A DNA stretch of 64,000 nucleotides from Plasmopara viticola (GCA_001695595.3 MBPM02000024.1:682001-746000), one strand, 5' to 3'. Shown: positions 11,901-23,245, counted from the first letter of the stretch. Translations and numbers: made by a program. The notes: generated by a model not told the origin, from the sequence alone.

Positions 11901-14776
11901 TTTGCGTAGACCAGACAGGAAGTTAGCCCACGTTGATACATTCAAAGGCTCCATTGACAGATGGTTTCGTCAACTGAAGACTAGCCTTCAATTCTTTATC
12001 CCAGGCACTGGTTTCAAAGCCAGGTTCAGAACATCTCAAAAGCATCCACAGCTGCATCATTAGAGTGAATAGACGGCCCGGACCACTGGAGAGAATTTCG
12101 GCAAATCCAGCTGAAGTCATTGCTTTTAATGAAGTGCGATTTACTTTGGAAGCATACGATTTATCTTCCAGCGATTATCCAGACCGAGAGAAACCTCTAT
12201 TTCGCTAACAACAACATATCGCTGGCCACATGTACCGGCGGGTGTCCAAAATGTGTGAGGATTTTGGTATATGTCATAAAATCAAATCCGCGGTTCACAC
12301 GTTGACTCGTTTATTACGCCGATCACTATCGGTGGATTATTAGAGGGTCGAAAAGCTTCGACGGTGGTTTTAGCTCGCTTGAGTTGATTGTAGCACGTAC
12401 TCGAATGGGATGGTGCATTTGACTTTCTCACAGAAGGGAGCAAATTTTTAGATTGTTTATCATGAGTTATTTATATACTGTAGCCTTGAGGTCCCGAACC
12501 CGTAATTTTTTGCTGCGCTTTTGGCATACACTGTTTCAAATTTGATATTTCTTGCTGGTGTCTGTAGCAGCACATTTGGTAGAGCGTAGAAATAATTATA
12601 TGCAATGCACAGAATTTGTGCTGAGACAACACGTTCATGGGTCGGTAAGCTATTAATAAATGAGTTTGCGCTTAACAATGCATTCACGCATCGATGGGCT
12701 TCACTCACTTTTGCATCTGAAAATAGACCTCCGAGAGTATCGCTGTCTTATAAGCACGAGGGCTATTACAATTATAGAAACTCAAAGAATTTTTTTTCCT
12801 AGGTAATTTATCCGAGCCCAGTTTCCGTACAAAATAGCTATAAACTTCGCAAACAATCGAGTAAGCGTAATCAGCAAGGCAAGAAATGCGCTTTTATAAG
12901 TCCTAGATATACAAAAAAATGAACAAACACAAGATAAAAAATCGAGTGTTCATGTTAGAGGGGAAAAACTACTAATACATAATGAAACTCTATAATTTGG
13001 AGGGTAACTCTAGTGTTTGTGTTTGTTGAAACATCCTTTCATCGAAGTATTCATTTTCTTCAAGAAATTAAGGGTCGCTATGCATTATTGACCCTATTAA
13101 GACGATGTGGATACACTAAATCTTTGATGCGACCGTCTTAATAGACGGTACAGTTCTCAGAACTTCGAGTCTTTTACGAATTTGAGGAGCCCTCAAGACA
13201 TCTTAACATGTTGCTCCTGTCTCGGCTTTGTTAGAAATGTGAGCACGGGTGACCACACGGCGGCTGAGAAGGCTCATAATCCTTGTTATACTAGCCATAA
13301 AGCCGAGCGGTTGAGTATCCAATTGCTGTGCGCTTTGAACGCTGGTCATGTCTTAATCTCACTACGAAGTGGAGCGGCTTTACGACGCATTTTAAAATCT
13401 TGTGCTGAGATGCGCGGCGATCGGTCAGACTATAAAGGCCGAACTATTAAAACAACTCAACTTTCCCTGGAGTCCCTCAAGGTCCTGGAGAAGTCACAAT
13501 CTAACTGTTAGGACAACCCGGAGAGTTGATCGTACAGGAGCTAGTCCTTCCAATCAATATGAACAATACCAAGGAAAGAGCATCCTACCATTGCCTTCAA
13601 GGTGTGCGTCGCTTTCATGTAGAATGCATTGTGAAGCAGATGAGCTTTCTTATGCGCATTTTTCCCATTTCAGAGGACTCGTGGAGCCCTGTAAAACGGC
13701 TTTTGTAAAGGCTGTTGCAGTCTGACATTCGAGGTAGCGGGCCTTTCGTAGGCAAATCGCGATTATTTGGCTGTGCGTTGAGGTGTTGTAAGGCTGTCTG
13801 CTTGAAGCTTCAGCTTTCAACTCTCTGCTTGGCATTTTGCCAAAGACAATTTAGACCTGGCCTACCAAGTACTCTGATATTGCGGACGTTAAAAGCTTTT
13901 ATTCACATCAACACTCGAAGATCGCGAGCGCTAAAATCTTTCATTTATTGTGTTGGAGTCTTAGGTTTTAACGCTTAAAGGCTCACTTAACACTAGAATA
14001 GGCTTCCAATTCACGTAATGTAAAAAATAGGCTATGAGAACAAAACTGTACCCCTTGACCTTTGGTCGTCGTCCAAGCCAATTAGATTTAAAAGCGGGAA
14101 TCGACACGTTCGTTAAAGCACGCACATAGCCGCCGTAAAATCGCGCAAGAACAATCGCTCTTTTTCGAATTTTTTTTGAACAAGTCACTTAAGTGGCAGT
14201 CTCCGGAGAGTCCTCGCGACGCGCAAAGAAGACGGACTAAGCTTAGCTGGTAGTCTCCATGGTAGGCCTTAGTGCTTCACAAGTTCTTCTTCTGTTTATA
14301 AGACTTGCTCATCAACAAAGAGTTAACTAATCATGAAGCGGCAATTCCCGCTGGCCTTCGACAAAGAAAAAAACCAAATCCCATCACCACCTCATTTAAA
14401 TACTGGTCGTTCGCAATGTACACTAAACTCTCCTTTCAATTTGACCTTCTTATTCCTGAACATCGGCGCTGCTGAAGTTATTAGCAATCGCATCCATGTG
14501 GAAATCTAGCCCTATCAATTGTCACATTTTTCTTAAAACTACAGGAGAGATCTTTTTTACGGATGGCGAATCGGATGACAAGTCATAGTCTTCTCGCGGC
14601 TTAGCTTCACGCAATGAATTTGCTTGAGTTTTGTCGCTAGCTTGACTTTTTGGCTGCTTTAGGGAGCAAAAATCCTGGTGAGTGTTTACCGAAGCATCCA
14701 TGGCGCCCCTCTTCACTTTCATCCGGGAAAAAATTAATAGATTTGCATTTCCCGCCATGATAGATATATAAGCTCT
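8974..14776. other. Gene-free gap between islands 1 and 2, left part
   Basis: No gene that I can support lies here. Open frames are short (60-109 codons), overlap on both strands and have no recognised domains. The sequence is AT-leaning with many homopolymer runs. The best-looking stretches (9250-9507 minus and 13182-13511 plus) could be decayed coding DNA but match nothing I know. Confidence 0.6.
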
Positions 14777-14859
14777 TCATAATGTTTTGTTGTCCGAGCG
14801 ACTGTTTGGAAGGCGTGTTATTTCTGGCTCACTATCTACGGCGAGAGCGCAGTCTTGGG

Positions 14860-15110
14860 TAGAGCAATAGCTTCGGTTGAGGGTGCGGCCCTGTGGTCGA
14901 CAATCCTTTGTCGTAAGTGTGGCCATAGACACAAGACGTAGGGTCAGAAAATGCGGCCCCTTGGGTGCCAAAGCAAACATTTTGAACTTGGATCGGTCAT
15001 TGTTACATGGCCCAGCCGAATGACAGCCTTCTTTGCTACCTGTTTGGTCATCATAACGACCAAATTGCCTTTCGTATAAAATTCTCAACAGGGATGGACA
15101 TCACTTGTTC
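14860..15110 (-). repeat. Dispersed repeat R2, copy a
   Basis: The reverse strand contains GAAAGGCAATTTGG, a ...GATGACCA-ACAGG-AGCAAAGAAGGCTG block, TTTGGCACCCAA, and GTGTC-ATGgCCACAC-GAC. The same blocks in the same order and with similar spacing occur at 23020-23200 on the plus strand. Parts recur at 22685-22810 and 34985-35015. Identity is moderate, so the copies are old. I cannot assign it to an element class. Confidence 0.55.
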
Positions 15111-15380
15111 TTCTCGTATCGAAACCAAAGTCGTAGCGGGAGAAGATGTTACAGACTGTTACATAGTGCTGAGCTTCTATTCTAAAGCTGGTCTTTCGTG
15201 AAATTAGCCTTCAATAAAATGGTCGCTTCCGATGCGCAATATATTAGCAATCGGTACACATACTAATTTGTATATTTAATAGGTAGCTAAAAGGGGTATA
15301 CTTCCTGCCCTTATTGTGTTTAAGTTGCGTAAAAAATCACAGGTGAAAGTTCCAAATTACACAATACAATGTTTGGTTTC

Positions 15381-15699
15381 TTCGGAAAAGGTTGGGGTGA
15401 CGCCCTCCTTCCAAGCGCGGGGGCTAAATGCTCGCGCGCTTCAGGCAGGTGCTCTCGGGCATCTGCAGGTCTCTAACGAGTCCTACCCTCGACGCGACGG
15501 TAGAGCGCCACCTGGGCTCTTACCAAGTCAGAACTAAACAAAATAATGGAAGACCCTCATGACCTCGGTGCTGGCTGCACTGCCCGCCGAACGAGACCCG
15601 ACGTATGCGGACACCGCTCTATGCCGTGGACTAGCCAGACTGAGCCTAACACATGCATAACTTGGCAACGCGATAACGTAATACAATACAATACAATAA
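15381..15699 (+). repeat. SINE-like repeat, copy 2
   Basis: Same family as the copy at 5206. It begins TTCGGAAAAGGTTGGGGTGA and ends with three TACAA units. It has a small internal deletion after GACGCGACGGT, where other copies carry CTCCAGCACCAGG. The left flank already contains ACAATACAAT, so the duplication of the target site cannot be defined with confidence. Confidence 0.85.
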
Positions 15700-15988
15700 A
15701 TGGTTGAACAAATTTCATTACACTTTTATCCAGCAAATTGCCTAGCTACCGTTGTGGTATCTAGAAGTATACCAAAGTAGGCTAAAAGTGTAATTCGAGG
15801 ATCCAGTATATGTGCTATACACCAGAGGAACACAGCTTATCCGCTATGTTTCACTCTTGATCAGGTGCAACTTAGAATGACTTGTATCCGTTACTTTCCT
15901 TTTGCAGCACCAGCTAGCCTAATTAGGCTAAAAAATCGTATACCGGCGTGCAAAATTCCAAAACGCTCAAACGTCCACAACGGTATCA
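15700..15988. other. Intergenic stretch, nothing recognised
   Basis: Between the SINE-like copy and the gag-like remnant. No gene, RNA or repeat is recognised. Confidence 0.5.
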
Positions 15989-16884
15989 TTAAACACGTAA
16001 ACTTGCGCTTTCAATCAGCAATTTTTGAGCTCTGAAAGGATAATTTTTCATGGTGGGCACTAGACCCATCATGAGGACTGAGCTTTTCCTTAGAAGGGCG
16101 GGGCACCCCGCCGGAATTTGGTCATCTAAGGTTTTTCGAAGGCGTAAGCCTGCCCGCGGAAGTGCTAGATGAAGAGCGACTTGAGTTGCCTCTTTCATCG
16201 CCGCAATCTGTATATAGAGTTGAAAATGAGACGGATCTCCCCTTAGATCGTCTATGAATACAGTCACTATGATTTGTTTTGATGCGGTGCTTTAATGATG
16301 AAGGCCATCATTTTCTTTATTGTGAATTGTATTCATGTAGCTCACGCATTCCTTGCTTGTAGACAGAAAGCTGGTGGGACTCAAATTCACCGAAAGGAAC
16401 GCTGTTTCCAAGTGTTCGGTTATGTGCTTGCAGGACACAAACACCCCCGATGGTTTTATTTGGGTTGGTGTCCAGCTTTTATCAGCAGGAGAATGCGAAC
16501 GCCACGCCTACCTGACCATCCATGATCAAAGACCACCTTCATCTACTTTTAGCTTTCTGCCTGTCGCCTAGAAAACCAACAGCTTTAACAGCTTTAGCAG
16601 CTAACACTCCACATTAGGTGCTACCGCTGGGGCTGTGTTGCAAGAGCTTTAGAGTATGTGTTTTGCTCGTAGGCCTCGAATGTCATGACGCGTTGCAGTT
16701 GCTTGATACCAGGGATGCAGCAATTTCTCAGGCTCATATAAGCCACTAGGTATCCAAGCAGCGCGAACTGCTCGTCCGACAGGCGCGAAAGATAATTTTT
16801 ACGTCTTGAAATCTTTGCGTGGGCTAATCTATCTGCGTTGGCGCAGAATTGACTTTCAAGTGCTTCCAGGTGTGACGGAGCCAC
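15989..16884 (-). pseudogene. Possible retrotransposon gag remnant
   Basis: Two minus-strand open frames, 16884-16621 (87 codons) and 16267-15989 (92 codons), read as protein-like sequence separated by stops. The second begins MTVFIDDLRGDPSHFQLY and continues MKEATQVALHLALP. This resembles the end of the gag capsid region of oomycete LTR elements (FIDGLR...A.x.A...EF). The first contains RRKNYLSRLSDEQFALLGYL and could be a separate decayed gene. Assignment is tentative; stops and the lack of protease or RT nearby show that it is not functional. Confidence 0.3.
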
Positions 16885-17890
16885 TTAGCGCCTTGCTTAC
16901 AGATGATGTAAGCCCTCTGATGAGGTAATATTGGTCTCTAGGGGGCGACGTGTGTAAAAGAATGCAGTCCTCAATCGTTGAGTTCAATACCTTAAAACTG
17001 TGTGTGCACTAAATCCAACTCTGTAACTTAGGCATATTCTTTGAAAAATCCATGCAAACCGGTCTAGATACCGCTAGGGCGTTTTTCTAACGAGAAAGCC
17101 AGCTTTACTCGACTTTATGTAACATGGTCTGACTCATCAAAGTAGCCTAGTTATCTATGCAAATCAACAATGGCCATTGCCATGGGCAATTGTTTTGTGG
17201 ATTTGTTTTCTCACTGCTCACTCACAAGAAAGAAGTTGGTGCGCTGAAGCTGCCATCATTGCTTTGTAAGGCACTACAATGCCAATACAAGGCCTCTGAG
17301 GATAAATTAAGTGAATCGTTGTGGCAAAGTACTGTCTGTACACGCAAAACAGAATGTGCCTCGTTTGATACTAGCACGTCGTCCACAGCTGGCGAAAACA
17401 GCAACTAGATAAGAATGTCGCGAGCCCATGACGGCCTTTTTCTGAATTACTGATGCCACAAATTCAGCTACAGATAATTCTTCTTTGGGGAATTTTCGAT
17501 CTGGAAAGTAAGTATAGGGATTAAGAAATAAATTCGTTACGGGAATCAGAATCACCGTGGTAATGATAGGAACTTAATTGATTGTTTTACAATGGAACAA
17601 TATACATTATGAACTCAAAACGAGCACGAGTTTTAGTACTACCAGATTTTGTCGTGGTGGGCCATAACATGCGCTGCGCGAAGTGCGATTTGGAATAAAT
17701 TCAGTCCGGTTTCTGACGAGCTCGTCGCATGTTCTACATACAATGTACGAGCCTTAGCCGGAGGCACGACTGGTCGAAATACAAGAATTCCGTAAGATTT
17801 TAAATCAGCTGATTTATAGAGTGTGGTATAGCCTTGTCGTGTGGTGAGCATGCTGTGCGATTGACAAGGCCGTGTCCGACAGCACTTGAC
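16885..17890. other. Intergenic stretch ahead of the thaumatin-like gene
   Basis: About 1 kb without a supported gene. Small open frames on both strands overlap each other. The last 50 bp hold the initiator-like motif described next. Confidence 0.5.
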
Positions 17891-17905
17891 TTCATTCGCC
17901 AACTC
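17891..17905 (+). promoter_or_regulatory. Oomycete initiator-like element before the thaumatin-like gene
   Basis: TTCATTCGCCAACTC fits the oomycete initiator core (YCATTYYNCAWTTT) in its TCATTYN and CAA parts and sits about 40-50 nt before the start codon, the usual distance. Transcription would start within it. Confidence 0.5.
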
Positions 17906-17943
17906 TCCTGTCGCCCACCCAATCTTCATTAGCGTCTCCACCA

Positions 17944-18828
17944 ATGACTTGTCTTGCTGTCTTTGTCGGCGTTTTCGCTGCAGTACTCACCACCGCCAAC
18001 GCCTTTACGGTTACCATCACCAATGGATGCTCAAGCAAGATCGATGTGTATACGCGCCTTGCTAGCGTCTACACAGATGAGATGGATACCATAGACCCGG
18101 GTGCCTCGGTCTCCAAAACCATCGGAAAAGGCTATGAAGGCCACTTCCGTAACGGTTCGAACGACGCAGCCACGCTCGTTGAGCTTTCCACCGTAGGTGA
18201 TCTCGATCTTGTCTGGTACGACATTGGCATCATCCCGCCGCGCCTAAACCCCACCCATGAGTTCTGCTCAAGTCTCCAGGAGTGCAAGGACTTTTCAGAA
18301 AGCAAAATCGGCTTTAATACTCCCGTGCAAGTCCAACCCACATCAAACACGGGCAGAGACACATGCGAGCAGATCAAGTGCTTAGCTGACGGATGCAACG
18401 ACGCCTACAACTTCCCCAAAGACGATGGCAAAACTCACTCCTGTGCGTTCGGCACTGACTTTATTGTGACCTTCTGTCCATCGGGCGACACAAGTGCGCT
18501 TCCGATATCGGAAGTGCAAAACAATTTCGTACAGGAAGTGACCGACTTAACGCCTGCAGTTAACATCTCTACTGTTATTGCGGCATTTACTGCCCCGGAC
18601 AGTGGTGCAGGCGAGGTGCCTACCCCAAACGACAGTGTGAACGGTGAGGTGGAGGCCGTGAACGCAGAAGCAATCCAGTCAGCGGTGCCTACACCCACAG
18701 CCCCTGATGTAAACCAGTCCGCGGTGCCTACAACCACAGCCCCTGATGTAAACCAGTCCGAGACTCCTCTCGCGGAGGTTACCCCAACATCCACTCCGAC
18801 CTCTGCCATGTCGAATGCCTGTGCCTAA
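17944..18828 (+). CDS. Secreted thaumatin/osmotin-like protein with Thr/Pro-rich tail
   Basis: Single-exon gene for 294 residues. Residues 1-20 (MTCLAVFVGVFAAVLTTANA) are a signal peptide with an Ala-x-Ala cleavage site. The mature start FTVTITNGCSSKIDVYT resembles the first strand of thaumatin-like domains, and the next 150 residues have evenly spaced cysteines (EFCSSLQEC, DTCEQIKCLADGC, HSCAFGTDF, VTFC) able to form disulfides. From about residue 205 the sequence is Ala/Pro/Thr/Val-rich, probably O-glycosylated, with two perfect-length 13-residue repeats. It is likely secreted to the wall or plant apoplast. Thaumatin folds bind glucans or act as structural wall proteins; its exact role is unknown. 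There is no RxLR motif. A short, weakly hydrophobic C-terminus argues against a GPI anchor. Confidence 0.75.
   Translation: MTCLAVFVGVFAAVLTTANAFTVTITNGCSSKIDVYTRLASVYTDEMDTIDPGASVSKTIGKGYEGHFRNGSNDAATLVELSTVGDLDLVWYDIGIIPPRLNPTHEFCSSLQECKDFSESKIGFNTPVQVQPTSNTGRDTCEQIKCLADGCNDAYNFPKDDGKTHSCAFGTDFIVTFCPSGDTSALPISEVQNNFVQEVTDLTPAVNISTVIAAFTAPDSGAGEVPTPNDSVNGEVEAVNAEAIQSAVPTPTAPDVNQSAVPTTTAPDVNQSETPLAEVTPTSTPTSAMSNACA
18676..18753 (+). repeat. Two 39-bp tandem repeats in the secreted-protein tail
   Basis: Two adjacent units encode QSAVPTPTAPDVN and QSAVPTTTAPDVN, nearly identical at DNA level. A third, diverged unit begins QSETPLAE. Proline/threonine stalk repeats like these change copy number easily. 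Confidence 0.9.
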
Positions 18829-18954
18829 GCGACTTAGTTATTCTCTGTACCTGTCAGAGTGCATATAAATGTGTAACAAGTAACGCTTTTCACCTCATTT
18901 TAAATATTAATTGACAGGCACTTAGATATTGGAAAACAAAAAGTGCCAAGCAAA

Positions 18955-19637
18955 ATGGCGGCCCCGAGCACGGCGACCAAGCGTCTAGGACGCCTTCTGC
19001 CGCAATCTAGTGTGCTATTTGTGTGCGACGTGCAGGAAATCTTTCGTGGTCTCACATTTCAAATGCCCACTGTCATCCACGGCACCAACACAATGGTCGG
19101 CTCTATTAATGCATAAATAGCATGGTTTGGTTTTACTTGTTGTATCTTCCCCACCAGGTGTCCGCAGCTAAGATCCTGAACTTACCTGTGGTTGTCACGA
19201 CCCAGTACAGCTCGCGTCTTGGAAGTACTGTGTCTGAGGTCTTCAAAAATCTTGAAGACGTGCAGGATGTCAAGATCTTCGACAAGATGAAGTTTTCCAT
19301 GCTCGTGCCTGAAGTGGAGCATCACTTGACCTTCAACATGCCGCAGCGCAAGTCTGTTCTGCTCTGCGGTATCGAGGCGCACGTGTGTGTACTGCAGACG
19401 TGCCTTGACCTCCTGGACAAGGGCTACGACGTGCACGTGGTCTCAGATACCGTGTCTAGCTCCACGAGCTACAATCGCTCTATGGCTTTGGAGCGCATGC
19501 GCCAGTCCGGCGCCTTCATCACGTCAGTCGAGTCGGCCATTTTTCAGCTCGTTAACGATGCCAGCAACCCTGACTTTAAAGGCGCATCCAAGCTTATCAA
19601 AGAGCATCTTAAAGTAGAAAATGGATTCATACACTAA
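18955..19637 (+). CDS. Isochorismatase-like hydrolase (ISOC1/2 type)
   Basis: Two exons, 18955-19095 and 19158-19637, with a 62-nt intron (GTCGGC...CCACCAG). Splicing joins NTM to VSAAKILNLPVVVTTQY and gives 206 residues, the usual length of ISOC-domain proteins. The cysteine-hydrolase triad is visible: Asp25 (VLFVCDVQE), Lys90 (FDKMKFSM) and Cys124 (LLCGIEAHVCVLQT). In the family such enzymes hydrolyse small amide or vinyl-ether substrates; the substrate of ISOC1/2 members is unknown. Without splicing the first exon ends in a stop after 53 codons. The gene ends 50 bp from the convergent exonuclease gene, so the 3' ends of the two transcripts may overlap. The 5' splice site is a slightly weak GTCGGC. 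Confidence 0.88.
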
Positions 19638-19687
19638 CACGATCACGATTTCACCATAAAAACTAGGTTTTGCAGGCATTGCAAAAG

Positions 19688-21994
19688 TCAGCAATTATCT
19701 TCGAGTTTGTGAAAATAATCAAACAGGGTCTTTTTACTGGAGCTAATACTAAGGACCTTCTTGGAAGCAAGTGCTTGGAATTTGCCAGCACAACTAGCGG
19801 TAGATACCAATTCTGGCCGTGGCCTCTTTCTAGACTCAAGCGCACTTTGCGGCACGATTTTGGAAAAGACTTCATTTGAATCAACAGATGCTGGAGCTTC
19901 AATCGATTTCGAGTTACTCGTGAGGACATCTCTTATTGGGATTGCAGTGACTGGGATTAAGTTCACTACTGTCGGCGTACTTGACAATATGCGTAGTGAA
20001 GATGCGTGCATCGCATTAGTCAATTCGGACGCACATAGCGTACTGTCAACCTTGTACGCTGTCGATGCTTCACTTCGTCCAGTGGTCTTGTAGGCGCTCA
20101 TTAGACTTTGAATTGATGCTGTGCGTTCCTGGGTCTGTGAGCGCTTCTTGCATACAAGCCGTTGAGCTGTCGTTTCTATGCAAGGCTCGCTCACCTTCTG
20201 GCACGAGGATGGTATTTTTCGCTCTGCCTTAAAAGCGCTCTTCGGAGCTACTATTTTATTTTCAAGTGTGTCAAATGGTTTTTTGTGTCCAAATTTGCTT
20301 TCGTCAGAATTCCAAATCTGCGAGCTTGCCGGCCTTTTCAGAAAACTGCATAGCGTTCGTGCGCAGATCTCACCCTTGTAAATTTGTTCGACAATCGCAC
20401 GAGAACGTATTTGACCAAGAAAACTGTTAGTGGAGGTTTCAATAAGGTGCAGTTCGTCCTGATGGGGGACTAACGTTAGCTCTTTCTTGTTCAAACCAAA
20501 TCCCAGCGATTCCTTTGCACGCTGTAAAATATCAGGATAACAGTTGAAATGGCCGTTGTTGACAAAGAATTCACAGCTTCGTGTACTCGAATTGAAGATA
20601 ATGTGATGATAAAAAATGGTTTCTGCCTTCAAAAACTGCTGCATATAATCGGATGGGATCTTTGTGCCGGAAGCCGAAAGTTTACTCACCAACCGCTGAA
20701 CGCGCAAGGAAGCAGGAGCCCCGCGAAAATGATAAATGTGTTTTACAGCTGTCTATTGCACGTGCGCTCCGTTAGGCTGAGCTGGTTGAACACTGGCAAA
20801 TCATTTCAACAAAGAAACCACTCACAGCAAATCCCATGTTCGGAAGTGAACTGAGAAAGTCACAGCCAGCCAACACGCACACTTGGACGAACATGCGCGT
20901 CGCTTCTTTTTCTCCTGATGTGAGAAAATGAACTTTTTTCAATAAAGCGTTTGCTTGAAACAGGCACTTCTTAGTGGTCAAAGACATTGACGAAGCATTC
21001 GATAGAAAGCAGCTTACTAGAAGTCTTAGCGGTGTTTCTGTGAAGGATAGAGCGCGATAACAACAAAGACGTGTGACTTTAGCGGTAAGAACACTATGAA
21101 AAGCAGTCACCTGAACAGAGCCATCGTCTTCTAATTTGACAAGCACAGGGCCACTGACATTTGCCGTAAGGCAATAAACAAACACGTCCGAGTCTTCCGT
21201 TACAATGCCAGCTGCCAATTTCTCGTTGCACATCCACGCCATCTAGAAAAAAATGGATTTTTAGTTGATTCTGATAGCTGATTGCTGCATTGCACAAGAC
21301 GTACCTGTGCATCAGCTTCAAATGGCGCCACCACAAACGGAATTCGAGCAGCTCGCAGCGCGTTCATCACATTGTAAATTATTGTCGGGGTGATTGAGAC
21401 CGACTGTATTTACCCGCACAGAATCATTTAGAATAAAAACCACGAGGATGTAAATCTTTCACCAACGCACCCTCTGAAACAGCTGATACGCTTTGTTCAT
21501 TTCATCCTCGCGCTCATTGCTTCGCAGTCTCTTGGAGGCAGCCATTGCCTGCAGCGCTTGCTTACGGTTCTCCTCTTTATATCTTTGTCGCTTTTCCTGC
21601 GTTGACGACTGCTCCACAATGTACTTTTATTATACTTTATAACTCCATTTAACAAGCGACAGGTCCGCACCTTTAGTGGCAACCGCTGGCCATCGAACAC
21701 GAGAATTACCTCGGCCACACCGTAGCCACGCATAATTTCCACCTTGCGCAGCATGTATCGAATATACTTGTCAGTGTCTCTACCGGTCGAGAGCTCGAAG
21801 GCGCAGCCATAACAGCTGTAAAGAAGTACCCCACAACATTAGTCTCCTATGTCGGCAGGAGCAGACACGTTTGAAGCGTACGCTTTATGCAGCCAGGAGA
21901 GCGCATCGACGACAAGCTTTTGGCCTTTAAATTTCTGCAGATGTGTATTGTCCATAGCGTCCCCAAGCTGACGAAGGAGGCCGTCGATGCCCAT
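19688..21994 (-). CDS. EXO1: Exonuclease 1-like 5'-3' exonuclease (XPG/FEN1 family)
   Basis: Six exons: 21994-21882, 21815-21671, 21608-21471, 21403-21305, 21242-20826 and 20752-19688. The five introns are 62-73 nt and all begin GTG or GTA. The product is about 658 residues. The XPG-N domain begins MGIDGLLRQLGDAM, with DALSWLHKACYGCAFEL and TDKYIRYML. XPG-I contains FVVAPFEADAQMAW and the metal-binding VTEDSDVF (Asp182, Asp184); then VLAGCDFLSSLPNMGFA (Asp293) enters the helix-hairpin-helix. The last 300 residues are low in conservation, as in EXO1 proteins. It would act in mismatch repair and resection of double-strand breaks. About 50 residues between SVQV and ALLKKVHFL have no match to the family that I can see; an undetected intron or an insertion is possible. 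The start is fixed by the family's MGI-GLL. Confidence 0.88.
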
Positions 21995-22014
21995 TTGTAT
22001 TGTCGGACTAATTG

Positions 22015-22029
22015 CCACAATAAATGAGG
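22015..22029 (-). promoter_or_regulatory. Initiator-like element before the EXO1-like gene
   Basis: On the minus strand CCTCATTTATTGTGG lies about 20-35 nt before the start codon and fits the TCATTYN core of oomycete initiators. Confidence 0.4.
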
Positions 22030-22096
22030 TGGCCCTCCTCAAATCCTATGCTTTAAATGCACTAAGAGACTGCCAACTCTATGCAATTTACTCTTT

Positions 22097-22306
22097 GTGA
22101 AAACTAATATCAAATTAAGCAACGAATTAGCAACTCAACATGCGCGAGAAGAAAAGCTTACCATCTATGAACTGCCTGCTGGTCAAACAGCTGAATTTCT
22201 CAAAGCTCAAGTCGAAAGTTTTAAGCTTTTTGTGATGCAGTCTCTTGCACAAAGAATGGTGACTATTACTATCGAGAAAGTTACGCATGGTATCTGGAGT
22301 GATTAA
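22097..22306 (+). pseudogene. Possible DDE transposase tail fragment
   Basis: An open frame of 69 codons without an ATG at its real start reads IYELPAGQTAEFLKAQVESF and then KLFVMQSL. Pogo/CENP-B-type and similar DDE transposases have a comparable LPxxTT...QP.D......FK segment near the last catalytic residue. Here the QPxD part is altered and nothing upstream matches. It is a weak call. Confidence 0.2.
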
Positions 22307-22579
22307 ATGCGCAATACACTTCACTTTATATACTGCTTAATTTGATAGTTTTTATGTGAATCGATCCTAACTCGAGTTGTTTATAAGCAATGTAATTTGC
22401 TACCTTAGGGGCTTTATTTCTTTTAGTATTTCGTCAATATGCATACTTTGAGGTCCGGAGGAAGACATTGTTATATACTGTAGATTATTCGAGACTATGC
22501 CACCAACAAATTACTCAACAAAGCCCAGTACTAAAGTAATGCGTTAAGCTCGCAACGCCCGCAAATTGTCAAGCGTACG

Positions 22580-22618
22580 TGACGGCTTCATGTAGCGTCC
22601 CGTTACATCCTCCCTCTA
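22580..22618 (-). repeat. LTR edge-like motif with polypurine tract
   Basis: On the minus strand AGAGGGAGGA is followed directly by TGTAACGGGACGCTACATGA. A polypurine tract joined to a TG-starting sequence is what is seen at the 5' edge of a 3' LTR. Similar TGTAAC-RG-CTACA edges occur at 34454, 43489 and 52356 on the plus strand. Confidence 0.4.
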
Positions 22619-22684
22619 AAGCTTGAAGTACATTTAATAGAAGTGAAAGAAGGATGGGTTTTCATCAGTTTTTAAATTTAAACG

Positions 22685-22810
22685 AATCATCGAATGGTCA
22701 TAACGATGTACACTTAGGCAGCAGAAAAGGCTGCCATTCGACCGGACCATGCATGTAACGACAAATACCATGACGGTTTTTTTCGGCACCCAAAGGTGCC
22801 TCCACCTTGG
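22685..22810 (+). repeat. Dispersed repeat R2, copy b
   Basis: Contains AATGGTCATAACGATGTACA, GGCAGCAGAAAAGGCTGCCA, a TCGACC-like block and GGCACCCAAAGG. These correspond to blocks of the copy at 23020-23200. It lies beside the LTR-edge motif. Confidence 0.5.
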
Positions 22811-23014
22811 GCGGTAAGCCAAACGTATTTTCGCGCCAGAGTCGCATGTGCAACGAAGGCTTTGTAAAAAATCTCCAGTCACTACGACGAGGAACGCATG
22901 ACTTTGCCTGTTGGCTCTTTAACACCTTCACCTTTTGGTGATGAGAATTTGAGAAAGAATTTCGAGCACTCTGAACACTTACATGATCCTTTGTCCATGC
23001 CGTTCCTGTGTCTT

Positions 23015-23245
23015 CTATATGAAAGGCAATCTGGCCACTATGATGACCATACAGGCAGCAAAGAAGGCTGCCAGTCGACCCGATCAGTAATGACGACCAA
23101 GCCAGCCTCAAAGAAAATTAGTTTGGCACCCAAAATGCATTCACTCCTGGGCAATGTGTGTGTCGATGCCCACACCGACAGCGAAGGATCGGCTAACACA
23201 AAGTCTGCACCTATAACAAAGGCTGTGGCTGCGACAACGCCGTAG
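23015..23245 (+). repeat. Dispersed repeat R2, copy c
   Basis: The clearest copy: GAAAGGCAATCTGGCCAC, GGCAGCAAAGAAGGCTGCCA, TTTGGCACCCAAAA and GTGTCGATGCCCACACCGAC. It aligns over about 230 bp with the reverse strand at 14860-15110. The plus strand is open across it in one frame (YERQSGHYDDHTGSKEGC...), and the copy at 14860 keeps a related reading (YERQFGRYDDQTGSKEGC), so it may once have coded. Confidence 0.55.

Noticed and set aside
16295..16525. 76-codon frame with a hydrophobic N-terminus like a signal peptide
   Set aside because: It lies antisense between two gag-like pieces, has no promoter motif and no conserved feature.
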